18,030 nucleotides of DNA from Gracilibacteraceae bacterium (GCA_031255985.1 JAIRRL010000005.1:1-18030), one strand, 5' to 3'; positions 6,840 to 15,476 are shown, counted from the stretch's first letter. Translations and numbers: made by a program. The notes: generated by a model not told the origin, from the sequence alone.

Positions 6840-7385
6840 ATGACAAAATGGGTGTGCTCAGTCTGCGGTTACGTACACGAGGGACCGGAAGCGCCGGAAT
6901 CATGTCCCCAGTGCAAGGCCGGCCGGGAAAAATTCAACCGGGCGGCGGAAGGCGAACTGAACTGGGCGGATCAGCATGTGGTCGGCGTGGCCAAAGGCAT
7001 TGACCAGAAATTGCTTGATGATTTGCGGGCGCATTTTCAGGGAGAATGCACGGAAGTGGGCATGTATCTCGCCATGAGCCGCGTCGCCGACCGCGAGGGT
7101 TTCCCGGAAGTAGCGGAAGCCTATAAACGCATCGCCTGGGAAGAAGCGGAACACGCCGCCAAATTCGGCGAATTGCTCGGCGAAGTCGTCACGGATTCCA
7201 CGAAAAAAAATCTGAGTTTGCGCGTCGAAGCGGAATACGGAGCTTGCGCCGGCAAGAAAGAAATGGCGACTCTTGCCAAAAAACTCGGCCTGGACGCCAT
7301 CCACGACACGGTTCACGAAATGTGCAAGGACGAAGCTCGCCACGGGCAGGCTTTTCAGGGCTTGCTGCAGCGGTATTTCGCTTGA
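6840..7385 (+). CDS. Reverse rubrerythrin (rubredoxin domain first), NADH-linked peroxidase type
   Basis: 181-aa non-haem iron protein that probably reduces hydrogen peroxide, and perhaps oxygen, in an anaerobic cytoplasm. The rubredoxin-like iron site is N-terminal: C6-x2-C9 and C22-x2-C25, in VCSVCGYVHEG and SCPQCKA. The rest is a ferritin-like four-helix bundle with the di-iron ligand pattern E69/E72, E102-x2-H105, E132, E160 and E165-x2-H168. Classical rubrerythrins carry the rubredoxin domain at the C-terminus; this order matches the 'reverse' rubrerythrins of clostridia. It has its own promoter and an excellent Shine-Dalgarno, and stands alone between the rpmH operon and UPF0182. Electron donors are not in the window. 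Confidence 0.92.
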   Translation: MTKWVCSVCGYVHEGPEAPESCPQCKAGREKFNRAAEGELNWADQHVVGVAKGIDQKLLDDLRAHFQGECTEVGMYLAMSRVADREGFPEVAEAYKRIAWEEAEHAAKFGELLGEVVTDSTKKNLSLRVEAEYGACAGKKEMATLAKKLGLDAIHDTVHEMCKDEARHGQAFQGLLQRYFA

Positions 7386-7391
7386 ACCGGC

Positions 7392-7413
7392 GGGCGAACC
7401 GGCAGGTTCGCCC
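7392..7413. repeat. 9-bp-stem hairpin after the rubrerythrin gene (possible REP-like element or terminator)
   Basis: GGGCGAACC-GGCA-GGTTCGCCC forms a perfect 9-bp stem with a 4-base loop, starting 7 bp after the rubrerythrin stop. There is no U-tract after it on either strand (plus: TTACATAAAA), so a standard intrinsic terminator is not well supported. Read on the minus strand it is TGTAAGGGCGAACC...GGTTCGCCC, which resembles the dispersed GTAGGGGCGA-type palindromes I recall from several bacterial genomes. That resemblance is from memory and untested. Confidence 0.6.
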
Positions 7414-7537
7414 TTACATAAAAAAACGGCGCGGCTCCGCTTATCGCGCATGGAAAAGAGGATTTTCCCCCTGGGAAAGCGAATAATCAATATCCGGGCT
7501 GACAATTAATTTGCTGCCGAAAGGAAAATTCTCAAAC

Positions 7538-10327
7538 ATGAAATTGCTTACTAAAATTATCCTGTTGATTATAGTTATCTTTGTCGGTCTCTTTGCCTTG
7601 AGCGGTTTTTATACAGACTGGCTGTGGTTCAAGGATTTGGGGTATGTAAGTCTTTTTTGGGTGCCGCTGATCAGCAAACTGGTCATCCAGGTCGTCAACG
7701 GCGTCCTGCTTTTTCTTATCATCGCGACTACTTTCCTCTCCGTCCGCCACGCTATTGCCGCTTTTTACCAGGAAAAAGTGGGGCCGCATCTGCAAAATCC
7801 GCGCCTCCAGGCGATACTCGCTCAGTTTCGCCCCAGAGGTCTGTCGCCGCGCCGCCTGACGGTTTTGCTCCTGATCATTGCCGCTCTTTTGAGCGTCGCT
7901 TTCAGCGCGGCCGCCGGCCTGACCGGCTGGCTTGACGTATTGTCCTTCATGAACGCTTCGGATTTTCACTACGCCGATCCGGTTTTCGGCCGTGATCTCA
8001 GCTTTTTCGTCTTTCGTCTCCCCTTCCTCCAAACCGTGTATAACGCCTTTTTCCCGCCCCTGCTCCTCCTGGCTGCGTGTACCGCCGTGTTTTACGGGCT
8101 CACCGGGTTTATCTCTCTGCGCAGCGCAAGGGTTTGGCAGAAAAACGCCGTTCAGGTTGACCGGTCGGCGAAAAAACACCTGTGCATCCTGTGCGCCGTC
8201 GTCTACGCGCTGGCGGCTTTCGGTTTTTTCCTCCAAATGTACAGCCTGTTTTATTCCCAGCAGGGCAATGTGGTCGGCGCCGGTTACGCCCAGATAAACT
8301 TTACTTTACCGGTCATCCGGCTGCTCATCGTTCTCAGCGTCCTCGCCACCGCGGCTTCTCTGTTGACTCTGATCCGGCGCGACTTTCGCCCTCTGCTTTT
8401 CGCGCCTGTGATTTTGCTCTCCGTTTATTTTATCGGCGCCGGCCTTCTGCCTTCCGCGGTGCAGGCGCTGGTGGTCGTGCCTAATGAACTGCAAAAGGAA
8501 ACGCCGTATATAGAGAATGAAATCAAAATGACCCGCTTCGCTTACGGCCTGGATAAAATCGAAGAGCGCGACTACACCGGAACCGCCGATATCACGCCGG
8601 AAGCTCTGGAAAATGAAAAAGCCATAATCGATAATGTGCGCCTGAACGATCCCCGGCCGATGAAGCAGATATACGGGCAGAAACAAGGCATCCGCCAGTA
8701 TTATAAATTTAACGATATAGATCTGGATCGCTATACCATAAACGGGGATTACCGCCAGGTAATGCTTTCCGTGCGCGAATTGAGCGTCGCGGATCTGGAC
8801 ACCAGCACCTTTGTCAATACGCGGCTGAAATATACGCACGGCTTCGGCGCCGCCGCTTCTTTCGCCAACGAGGTCACTTCCCAGGGTCTGCCCTCGTTTG
8901 CCATCAACAATATCCCGCCCCAGAGCGAATTCCCGGAACTGGCGCTGCCGGAACCGCGGGTGTATTTCGGCGAGCTGACCAACCATTGGGTGATCGCCAA
9001 TAGTAAATATATGGAATTCGACTATCCGCGGGAGAACGACAACGCTGAAAATATGTATGCCGGCAGTACCGGCATACCTTTTACCTTTTTCAACAAACTG
9101 ATGCTCTCCTTCAATCAGACGACGCTGCGTTTCTTCCTGTCGGGAGATGTGACCGCGGAAAGCAAGATGCTGCTGTACCGCAATATCATGGAACGGGTGC
9201 GCAAACTGACCCCTTTCCTCTGGTTTGATCCGGACGCATACGCGGTGATCGACGAAGGCCGCATTAAATGGATCATCGACGGCTACACCACCGCCGCCAC
9301 CATCCCTTATGGGGTGCAGTACGGCGCCAGCGGCTTCAACTATATCCGCAATTCCGTCAAGGCCGTGGTGGACGCTTACCACGGCACGGTGGACTATTAC
9401 GTGGTTGACCCGGAAGATCCGCTGTTGAACACTTACAGTAAAATATTCCCAGGGGTTTTCCGCCCCTTGTCGGAAATTTCCGATTCTCTGCGCACACATT
9501 TGCGTTATCCGGAAACGATGTTCCGAATTCAGACGGATATGCTCAATACTTTTCACATGACAAATCCTATCGTACTGTACAATAAAGAGGATATGTGGGA
9601 AGTGGCCAAAGAGGTTTACCTGTCGGCGCCGATCAACGTCGATCCCTACTATGTCATCATGAAGCTGCCGGAGGAGACAGATGAGGAATTTGTCCTGATT
9701 CAGCCGTTTACCCCCGCTTCCAGCGAGACGAACGCCCGCAATAATATGATCGCATGGCTGGCGGCCCGGATGGACGGGGATAATTACGGTGAAATTCTAC
9801 TGTATAAACTGCCCAAGAATATTGAAACTTACGGCCCTTTGCAGATAGAATCGCGCATTGATCAGGATCCGATCATTTCGCCCCAGCTGACGTTGTGGAA
9901 CCAACAGGGTTCGCAGGTTATCCGCGGAAATTTGCTGGCGCTGCCTATCGCCGGAAGTTTCCTCTTCATTGAGCCTGTGTATCTCCAGTCTACGTCGTCG
10001 GGCAGCATCCCGGAAATGCGGCGGGTGATCACCGCCTATAAAGACGAAGTGGTAATGACGGATACCGTGGACGAGGCGTTGGCGGCTCTGTTCGGCCCGG
10101 CGACCGGCGGGGGCGAAAGCGGCGTGGAGAGCGGTGAAGGCAGCGGCGGCAGCCCGCCCGGCGGCGGGGAGGGAACAACAACTCCGCCGAGCGGCGGCGA
10201 TCCGGGCGGCGGCGCCTATGTCAGCCCTGAGGAACTGCAAGTGAAAATAAACGAAATCCGGACGCTGCTGGATGAGCTGGAAGCGGAATTACAGCGGCTT
10301 TCCGTCCCCGGAGAAGCCGGAGTCTGA
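7538..10327 (+). CDS. UPF0182 (COG1615) large membrane protein, function unknown
   Basis: 929-aa protein with an N-terminal membrane domain of about seven helices (roughly 5-24, 40-68, 108-130, 166-192, 213-238, 256-279, 284-306) and a large, probably extracellular, C-terminal domain. Family marks include DPVFGRDLSFFVFRLPF (147-163) and NELQKETPYIENEIKMTRFAYGLDKI (316-341). The C-terminal 80 or so residues are a glycine/proline/serine linker followed by a short predicted coiled coil (EELQVKINEIRTLLDELEAELQRL). The ATG at 7538 is chosen because it begins the first membrane helix and has AAAGG upstream (7520-7524); a TTG nine codons earlier is less likely. It is followed 3 bp later by cardiolipin synthase, suggesting a membrane or envelope role. 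No biochemical function is established for the family to my knowledge. Confidence 0.92.
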   Translation: MKLLTKIILLIIVIFVGLFALSGFYTDWLWFKDLGYVSLFWVPLISKLVIQVVNGVLLFLIIATTFLSVRHAIAAFYQEKVGPHLQNPRLQAILAQFRPRGLSPRRLTVLLLIIAALLSVAFSAAAGLTGWLDVLSFMNASDFHYADPVFGRDLSFFVFRLPFLQTVYNAFFPPLLLLAACTAVFYGLTGFISLRSARVWQKNAVQVDRSAKKHLCILCAVVYALAAFGFFLQMYSLFYSQQGNVVGAGYAQINFTLPVIRLLIVLSVLATAASLLTLIRRDFRPLLFAPVILLSVYFIGAGLLPSAVQALVVVPNELQKETPYIENEIKMTRFAYGLDKIEERDYTGTADITPEALENEKAIIDNVRLNDPRPMKQIYGQKQGIRQYYKFNDIDLDRYTINGDYRQVMLSVRELSVADLDTSTFVNTRLKYTHGFGAAASFANEVTSQGLPSFAINNIPPQSEFPELALPEPRVYFGELTNHWVIANSKYMEFDYPRENDNAENMYAGSTGIPFTFFNKLMLSFNQTTLRFFLSGDVTAESKMLLYRNIMERVRKLTPFLWFDPDAYAVIDEGRIKWIIDGYTTAATIPYGVQYGASGFNYIRNSVKAVVDAYHGTVDYYVVDPEDPLLNTYSKIFPGVFRPLSEISDSLRTHLRYPETMFRIQTDMLNTFHMTNPIVLYNKEDMWEVAKEVYLSAPINVDPYYVIMKLPEETDEEFVLIQPFTPASSETNARNNMIAWLAARMDGDNYGEILLYKLPKNIETYGPLQIESRIDQDPIISPQLTLWNQQGSQVIRGNLLALPIAGSFLFIEPVYLQSTSSGSIPEMRRVITAYKDEVVMTDTVDEALAALFGPATGGGESGVESGEGSGGSPPGGGEGTTTPPSGGDPGGGAYVSPEELQVKINEIRTLLDELEAELQRLSVPGEAGV

Positions 10328-10330
10328 CCT

Positions 10331-11797
10331 ATGCAGCAGATAAACTGGGCTGAGGTGGGCGCGCGTCTTTTGACCTTCGCCTATTTAATAAATTTATTGT
10401 TTACCATAATGATAGTATTCCTGGAGCGGAAAAAACCGACGTCTACCTTGGTCTGGCTGCTCACCCTCTTTGTTCTGCCCGGCGTGGGCGCGATTCTGTA
10501 TTTTTTTCTGGCCCAGAATATCCTGCGGCGCAAGTCCTTCGCTTTCGCGGAGCGGGACGAAGATTACCGGCAGCGCAACCTGGATCTGCTGCAGTCAATC
10601 CGCCGCTTGCATGAAGGCGGCAAAATCTTTCGCGATTCCCGCCTGGAGCCGTACCGCGACATCATACAGTTTTTACAGGTACAAAGCCGGGCGCTTTACT
10701 CCCAAGACAACGAACTGCGCGTTTTTACGGACGGCCGGGCGAAATTCAACGATTTGTTCGGCCAGATCCGGACGGCGCGCGATCATGTCCATGTGCTTTA
10801 CTATATCCTGAAAAAAGACGAGTTGGGGCGCGGTCTGCTTGATCTGCTGATCAGAAAAGCGCAGGAGGGGGTCGAGGTGCGGCTGCTCGTGGACGCCATC
10901 GGCAACGCGATGCCCAGGCGGGAACTGGCTCGTTTAAAACGGGCCGGCGGACATGTGGCCCGGTTTTTCCCCTCATTTTTCACTTTTATTAACTTGAAGC
11001 TCAATTACCGCAACCACCGGAAAATCGTGGTCATCGACGGACAAACCGGTTATGTGGGCGGATTTAACGTCGGCAACGAATACCTGGGACTGAAAAAAAG
11101 TATGGGTTATTGGCGGGACACCCATCTGCGCATCCGGGGCAGCGCGGTGCATGATCTGCAAACCCGATTTTTTCAGGACTGGCTGTTGGCGGCGCGTGAA
11201 AAACTGCCTGTGAGCGAGCGCTATTATCCCCAGCCGCAGGACGGCGCCGCTTCCGGCGTTCAGATCGTTTCCTGCGGGCCGGATCGCGAACATGAGGATA
11301 TAAAGCTGGGCTTCGTCAAGATGATTCACGCGGCTAAAAAATCCATTTATATACAAACTCCCTATTTTATTCCAGACGAAAGCATCAGCGAATCTTTGGC
11401 TATTGCCGCGCTCTCCGGCATAGACGTCAATTTGATGATCCCCTGCAAACCGGATCATCCTTTCGTTTACTGGGCCACCTGCTCTTTTGTGGGCGATCTG
11501 CTGCAATCAGGAGTCAAAGCCTATGTATATAAGGGAGGCTTCCTCCATTCCAAAACGATTGTCGTGGACGACCGCATCGCTTCCGTCGGCACGGCTAATT
11601 TCGATATCCGCAGCTTCCGCCTTAATTACGAGGTAAACGCTTTCATCTATGACGTACCCACGGCTAAAGCCTTGCAGGCGGCTTTCATCAAAGACATTGC
11701 CGCCAGCGACGAACTCACCTTGGACGGCTATCGCCGCCGCTCCCCTTTTATTATGTTCAAAGAATCCATCAGCCGCCTGCTGGCGCCGATTTTATAA
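10331..11797 (+). CDS. cls: Cardiolipin synthase, phospholipase D superfamily
   Basis: 488-aa membrane enzyme that condenses two phosphatidylglycerol molecules into cardiolipin and glycerol. Two N-terminal membrane helices are clear (about 12-30 and 39-60), ahead of two phospholipase D catalytic motifs: H229-x-K231-x4-D236 (HRKIVVID) and H406-x-K408-x4-D413 (HSKTIVVD), each followed by the usual glycine-rich GGFN or GTANFD segment. Length fits ClsA-type enzymes. GGAG at 10319-10322 overlaps the end of the upstream gene and lies 8 bp before the ATG; the two genes are 3 bp apart and probably co-translated. It ends 5 bp from the convergent engB stop, so no terminator fits between them. Confidence 0.96.
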   Translation: MQQINWAEVGARLLTFAYLINLLFTIMIVFLERKKPTSTLVWLLTLFVLPGVGAILYFFLAQNILRRKSFAFAERDEDYRQRNLDLLQSIRRLHEGGKIFRDSRLEPYRDIIQFLQVQSRALYSQDNELRVFTDGRAKFNDLFGQIRTARDHVHVLYYILKKDELGRGLLDLLIRKAQEGVEVRLLVDAIGNAMPRRELARLKRAGGHVARFFPSFFTFINLKLNYRNHRKIVVIDGQTGYVGGFNVGNEYLGLKKSMGYWRDTHLRIRGSAVHDLQTRFFQDWLLAAREKLPVSERYYPQPQDGAASGVQIVSCGPDREHEDIKLGFVKMIHAAKKSIYIQTPYFIPDESISESLAIAALSGIDVNLMIPCKPDHPFVYWATCSFVGDLLQSGVKAYVYKGGFLHSKTIVVDDRIASVGTANFDIRSFRLNYEVNAFIYDVPTAKALQAAFIKDIAASDELTLDGYRRRSPFIMFKESISRLLAPIL

Positions 11798-11802
11798 TTA
11801 TT

Positions 11803-12393
11803 TCACTCCGGTTCCGTCAAAGCGCTTATTTCCGCCCTCAATTCCGCCTGGCCCGTGCCGTCCAAAGCGGAAAAGGGCAGGATCAGCTTATAGTCTTCAA
11901 TCGCGAGAGTTTGAGCCAGAAGGCGCAATTGCCGCGTTCTGGCGCCGCGGGCGATCTTATCGGCTTTGGTGGCCACAACCAGAGCGGGAACGCCTCTTTC
12001 CCGCAACATATTAAGCATGGTCAGATCGCCGTCCGTCGGTTTATGGCGGATATCGACCAATTGGACGACGCCGCGCAAGTTTTTTCGTTCGGCGAAATAT
12101 AAAGCCATCATTTTCCCCCACTCCGCCCGCATTGCATGGGAAACTTTGGCAAACCCATAGCCCGGCAAATCCACCAGATACCATTGCCCGTTTACGGCAA
12201 AAAAATTGATGAGTCTGGTTTTACCGGGCGTTTTACCTGTTTTTGCCAGCGACTTCCGTTGCAAGAGTTTGTTGACGAGGGTTGATTTGCCCGCGTTCGA
12301 GCGCCCGCATACAGCGATTTCCGGCAAAATGGGAGGGGGATACTGGGCCGGGCGTACGGCTGAGATCAAAAATTCCGCCTGCCGTATTATCAC
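11803..12393 (-). CDS. engB: EngB/YsxC ribosome-biogenesis GTPase
   Basis: 196-aa essential-type GTPase that acts in assembly of the 50S ribosomal subunit. Motifs are G1 GRSNAGKS (30-37), the PGKTRLINFF switch region, G3 DLPGYGFAKV (from D75) and G4 TKAD (142-145). I start it at the GTG 12391-12393 because the product then opens with IIRQAEFLISAVRPAQYP, aligning with the N-terminus of B. subtilis YsxC. An ATG at 12460-12462 in the same frame would add 23 residues of arginine-rich, family-foreign sequence overlapping lon. The start is 7 bp after the lon stop, and lon-ysxC is a common pair in Bacillota. Confidence 0.95.
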   Translation of the reverse strand: MIIRQAEFLISAVRPAQYPPPILPEIAVCGRSNAGKSTLVNKLLQRKSLAKTGKTPGKTRLINFFAVNGQWYLVDLPGYGFAKVSHAMRAEWGKMMALYFAERKNLRGVVQLVDIRHKPTDGDLTMLNMLRERGVPALVVATKADKIARGARTRQLRLLAQTLAIEDYKLILPFSALDGTGQAELRAEISALTEPE

Positions 12394-12400
12394 GCCGGTC

Positions 12401-14797
12401 TCACAAAACCGACCCGTGCTCAAACGGCGCTGCCGCCGGCGAACTAAAGGAGGCGAAATCACCGAGCATTGGCGTTCCCGGCTCAGGCGCTTCCGGCGCG
12501 AGGGCCGCCGTCAGCGCCTCCTCCACCCGCTCCACCAAAATAAATTCCATTTCCTGCCGTATTTCCGCCGGGATTTCCTCCAGGTCTTTCTCATTTTTCC
12601 TTGGCAAGAGTACCGTTTTTATTCCCGCCCGCCGCGCCGCCAGCACTTTTTCCTTCACGCCGCCTATAGGCAGCACTTTGCCCCGGAGGGTTATTTCCCC
12701 CGTCATGGCTAAATCCTGGCGCACAGGCCGCCGGGCCAGGGCGGAAGCCATCGCCGTCACCATAGTGACGCCCGCCGAGGGGCCGTCTTTCGGAGTCGCG
12801 CCCTCCGGCACATGGATATGCACGTCAGTATGTTCATAAAAATCCGGCTCTATTCCAAGCGAAGCCGCGCGCGCCCGCACATAAGTCCAACCGGCCTGCG
12901 CCGACTCCTGCATCACTTCGCCCAACTTGCCGGTCAATACGAGTTTCCCCTCCCCTCTCAACGGCGTCGCCTCAATAAAGAGTATCTCGCCGCCGACCTG
13001 AGTGTAGGCCAGGCCGGCGGCCAGGCCGATTTCCGGGGCGGAAGCCGCCTGATCAAGCCGATAGGGCGGCGGCCCCAATATCTCCCGCACCGTCTCCATA
13101 ACAATGGCCGGCGCAAAACGTTCCCGGCGCAGAAGCTTGACCGCTATTTTCCGCAGTATATGCGCCAGCTCCCGCTCCAGGCTTCGCACGCCCGCCTCGC
13201 GCGTATATTCACGGATAACGGTCAAGAGCGCTTCCGGGGAAAAAGTTATTTTTCGCCGGCTGAGCCCGTGTTCTTTCAATTGTTTTGGCGCCAGATGCCG
13301 GGCGGCGATTTCCATTTTTTCATTTTCCGTATAGCCGCTGAGGCGGATGATTTCCATGCGGTCAAGCAAAGGCGCGGGGATGGTGTCCGCTGTGTTGGCC
13401 GTGGTGATAAAAATAACCTGGGAGAGATCGAAAGGCACTTCCAGATAATGATCGGTAAAAGCGACGTTCTGCTCCGGATCCAGCGCTTCCAGCAGAGCGG
13501 CGGCCGGATCGCCGCGAAAATCCACCTGCATTTTATCTATTTCATCAAACAAAAAAACGGGATTGCGGACGCCGGCGCGGCGCATTCCCTGAATAACGCG
13601 ACCCGGCAGCGCTCCGATATACGTGCGCCGGTGTCCGCGTATTTCCGCTTCATCCCGGATGCCGCCGAGAGAAACGCGAACGAATTCCCGCCCCAGGGCG
13701 CGGGCAATCGACCGGGCCAAGGAAGTTTTGCCCGCCCCCGGCGGCCCGACCAAACAGATTATCGGGCCGTGGCTGGCCGGCGCCAAACGCCGCACGGCCA
13801 AAAACTCCACGATTCTCTCCTTGACCTTGGTCAAGCCGTAATGATCCTCATCCAGGATGCGGGCGCAACGAGCCAAGTCTTTTCGATCCGCCGTCGTTTT
13901 CTCCCAGGGCGCGGCCAGGAGCCAGTCGATATAAGTGCGGGAGACCGTGCCTTCCGCCGAAGCCAGCGGCATTTTCTCTAGCCGCTCCACTTCTTTCAGC
14001 GCCTGTTCTTCCGCCTGAGACGAAAGGCGGGCGTTCTTGATCTTCCCGCGGTATTCTTCCGCTTCCGACTGACGTTCGTCTCTTTCCCCCAGTTCTTTCT
14101 GGATGGATTTGATCTGTTCCCGTAAGTAATAGTCTTTTTGCGTCTTTTCCATCTGCCGGCGCACGCGCAGACTGATGCGCCGCTCGACTTCAATTATTTC
14201 CATCTCGCGCATTATAAGTTCCGCCACGCGCTCCAAGCGGGAGGCTACATCCAGCGCCGCCAGAACGCGCTGTTTTTCTTCGGTTTTCAAATTAAGATGA
14301 GTCGCGATTAAATCCGCCATGCGGCCGGGTTCTCTGGTCGCGGCCACGGCGCCGGTCTGTTCCGCGGAAATTTTTTTGCTTTGCCGCCCCAATTCCTCAA
14401 ACCTGCCGCGAACGCTATGGGCCAGCGGTTCGATCTCCTGCGGCCACGCCCGCTCGTCGGGCGCGGGGACGACGCCGGCGGAGAAATATACGTTACCTGT
14501 GCTGATCCGCAAAACCTTGCCCCGGTATAGCCCCTCCACCAGAATCCGCATAGCTCCGCCGGGCAGGCGCAAAGTCTGCCTTATTTCCGCCACCGTGCCC
14601 ACGTCGTATAGATCTTCGCTTTGCGGATCATCCTTGTCACCGTCGTTTTGGGTCAAAAGCAGAATCCGTTTTTCCGCCGCCAGGGCCGCTTCAATCGCCG
14701 TGACGGATTTTTCCCGGCCAACGTCAAGATGCGCCAGCATATGCGGGAAAACCACCACTTCCCGTAAAGGCAGAACCGCGAGGATTATTTCCGGCAT
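12401..14797 (-). CDS. lon: Lon ATP-dependent protease (LonA type)
   Basis: 798-aa AAA+ serine protease degrading misfolded and short-lived regulatory proteins. Order of domains: N-terminal substrate-binding Lon domain (about 1-200), coiled linker, ATPase with Walker A GPPGAGKT (351-358) and Walker B VFLFDEID (414-421), then the protease domain with the catalytic Ser-Lys pair S674 (KDGPSAG) and K715 (GGVKEK). The C-terminal 25 residues after VEEALTAAL form a low-complexity tail. I start at the second ATG (14795-14797) because AGGGAGG lies 5 bp upstream; the first ATG (14810-14812) is upstream of that ribosome site. The gene lies 16 bp after the SpoIIM-like gene. Confidence 0.97.
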   Translation of the reverse strand: MPEIILAVLPLREVVVFPHMLAHLDVGREKSVTAIEAALAAEKRILLLTQNDGDKDDPQSEDLYDVGTVAEIRQTLRLPGGAMRILVEGLYRGKVLRISTGNVYFSAGVVPAPDERAWPQEIEPLAHSVRGRFEELGRQSKKISAEQTGAVAATREPGRMADLIATHLNLKTEEKQRVLAALDVASRLERVAELIMREMEIIEVERRISLRVRRQMEKTQKDYYLREQIKSIQKELGERDERQSEAEEYRGKIKNARLSSQAEEQALKEVERLEKMPLASAEGTVSRTYIDWLLAAPWEKTTADRKDLARCARILDEDHYGLTKVKERIVEFLAVRRLAPASHGPIICLVGPPGAGKTSLARSIARALGREFVRVSLGGIRDEAEIRGHRRTYIGALPGRVIQGMRRAGVRNPVFLFDEIDKMQVDFRGDPAAALLEALDPEQNVAFTDHYLEVPFDLSQVIFITTANTADTIPAPLLDRMEIIRLSGYTENEKMEIAARHLAPKQLKEHGLSRRKITFSPEALLTVIREYTREAGVRSLERELAHILRKIAVKLLRRERFAPAIVMETVREILGPPPYRLDQAASAPEIGLAAGLAYTQVGGEILFIEATPLRGEGKLVLTGKLGEVMQESAQAGWTYVRARAASLGIEPDFYEHTDVHIHVPEGATPKDGPSAGVTMVTAMASALARRPVRQDLAMTGEITLRGKVLPIGGVKEKVLAARRAGIKTVLLPRKNEKDLEEIPAEIRQEMEFILVERVEEALTAALAPEAPEPGTPMLGDFASFSSPAAAPFEHGSVL

Positions 14798-14802
14798 AAG
14801 AA

Positions 14803-14809
14803 CCTCCCT
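14803..14809 (-). promoter_or_regulatory. Ribosome binding site that fixes the lon start
   Basis: AGGGAGG on the minus strand, 5 bp before the ATG at 14795-14797. It lies inside the longer open frame that begins at 14812, so it argues for the shorter Lon starting MPEIILAVLPLREVV. Confidence 0.8.
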
Positions 14810-14813
14810 CATT

Positions 14814-15455
14814 TTACAGCACCGCCTTCATCACCAGCGGCGTGAGCCAGATTTCAGCCACTGCCGCGACAAAAAGCAGCGGTAAAACAAGCAACAAAAA
14901 AATTTTCACCGTAAAAAGCGCCGTTTCCCGCGCCCCTAAGCGCAGTTTTTCCGGCTTGGCGGCCTTAGATCTCAATTTGCTCATAAGACCGCCCGTTAAA
15001 CAGGCGCAGCAATATGAACCCAGGCTGGCCGCGATGAACAGCGCCGGCAACTCGAAGATACCGTGCGGCAACAAGCCGGCCGCCGCGAACAAAAAGCGTC
15101 CGCCCGACTCCGGCATAGGGGCCGCGGCGATGACGAGACCGGCCGTCAGCCCGTTCAGACCAATAATAATATATGGTAAAAAAAGGAGTGGAATAAAGCC
15201 AAATACAAGCAAAAAGGCGCTGACCGTGAGATTGTTGGCAAAAATTATCCAAGCCTGCGCGACAGGTTCAGCGTCCAGGAGACCCTTATCAGCAAAATTT
15301 TGAGCGATTATGCCGAAAATATTCTCGGCTAAATCCGGATAGGAGACGGCGGCTCCCGCTCCGGCCGCAAAAAAGGCGACGAAAATAAAACAGGCGACCC
15401 AAAAATATGACCCAGCCTGTTCCCGCCATAAGCGCCAAGACTGCCGCCAAAACAT
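14814..15455 (-). CDS. SpoIIM-family (DUF95) integral membrane protein
   Basis: 213-aa polytopic membrane protein with about five helices (near 17-37, 68-92, 93-115, 120-148 and 183-205). Family marks are the N-N pair at 74-75 followed by a long helix, and LPHGIFELPALFIAASLG (129-146), the signature of the stage II sporulation protein M family. In endospore formers SpoIIM is part of the DMP peptidoglycan-remodelling complex needed for engulfment, but many homologues in other contexts have no known role, so I do not assign the symbol. It sits between clpX (21 bp) and lon (16 bp) on the same strand, with GGTGAG before its ATG, so it is almost certainly co-transcribed with the proteases. Confidence 0.88.
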   Translation of the reverse strand: MFWRQSWRLWREQAGSYFWVACFIFVAFFAAGAGAAVSYPDLAENIFGIIAQNFADKGLLDAEPVAQAWIIFANNLTVSAFLLVFGFIPLLFLPYIIIGLNGLTAGLVIAAAPMPESGGRFLFAAAGLLPHGIFELPALFIAASLGSYCCACLTGGLMSKLRSKAAKPEKLRLGARETALFTVKIFLLLVLPLLFVAAVAEIWLTPLVMKAVL

Positions 15456-15476
15456 TTCAGCTCACCGCCGCTGACG

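Noticed and set aside
8306..9556. Open frame of about 416 codons on the minus strand inside the UPF0182 gene
   Set aside because: Long, but the composition is typical of an antisense shadow and no domain is recognisable; the sense gene shows clear family marks.
10110..10220. GGC-rich repeats as a mobile or regulatory repeat
   Set aside because: They simply encode the glycine/proline/serine linker of the UPF0182 protein.
12394..12462. Longer EngB start overlapping lon
   Set aside because: The extra arginine-rich N-terminus has no counterpart in YsxC proteins, and the GTG start fits the family alignment.
12812..13981. Open frame of about 390 codons on the plus strand antisense to lon
   Set aside because: Shadow of the lon coding frame; no motif or plausible ribosome site.
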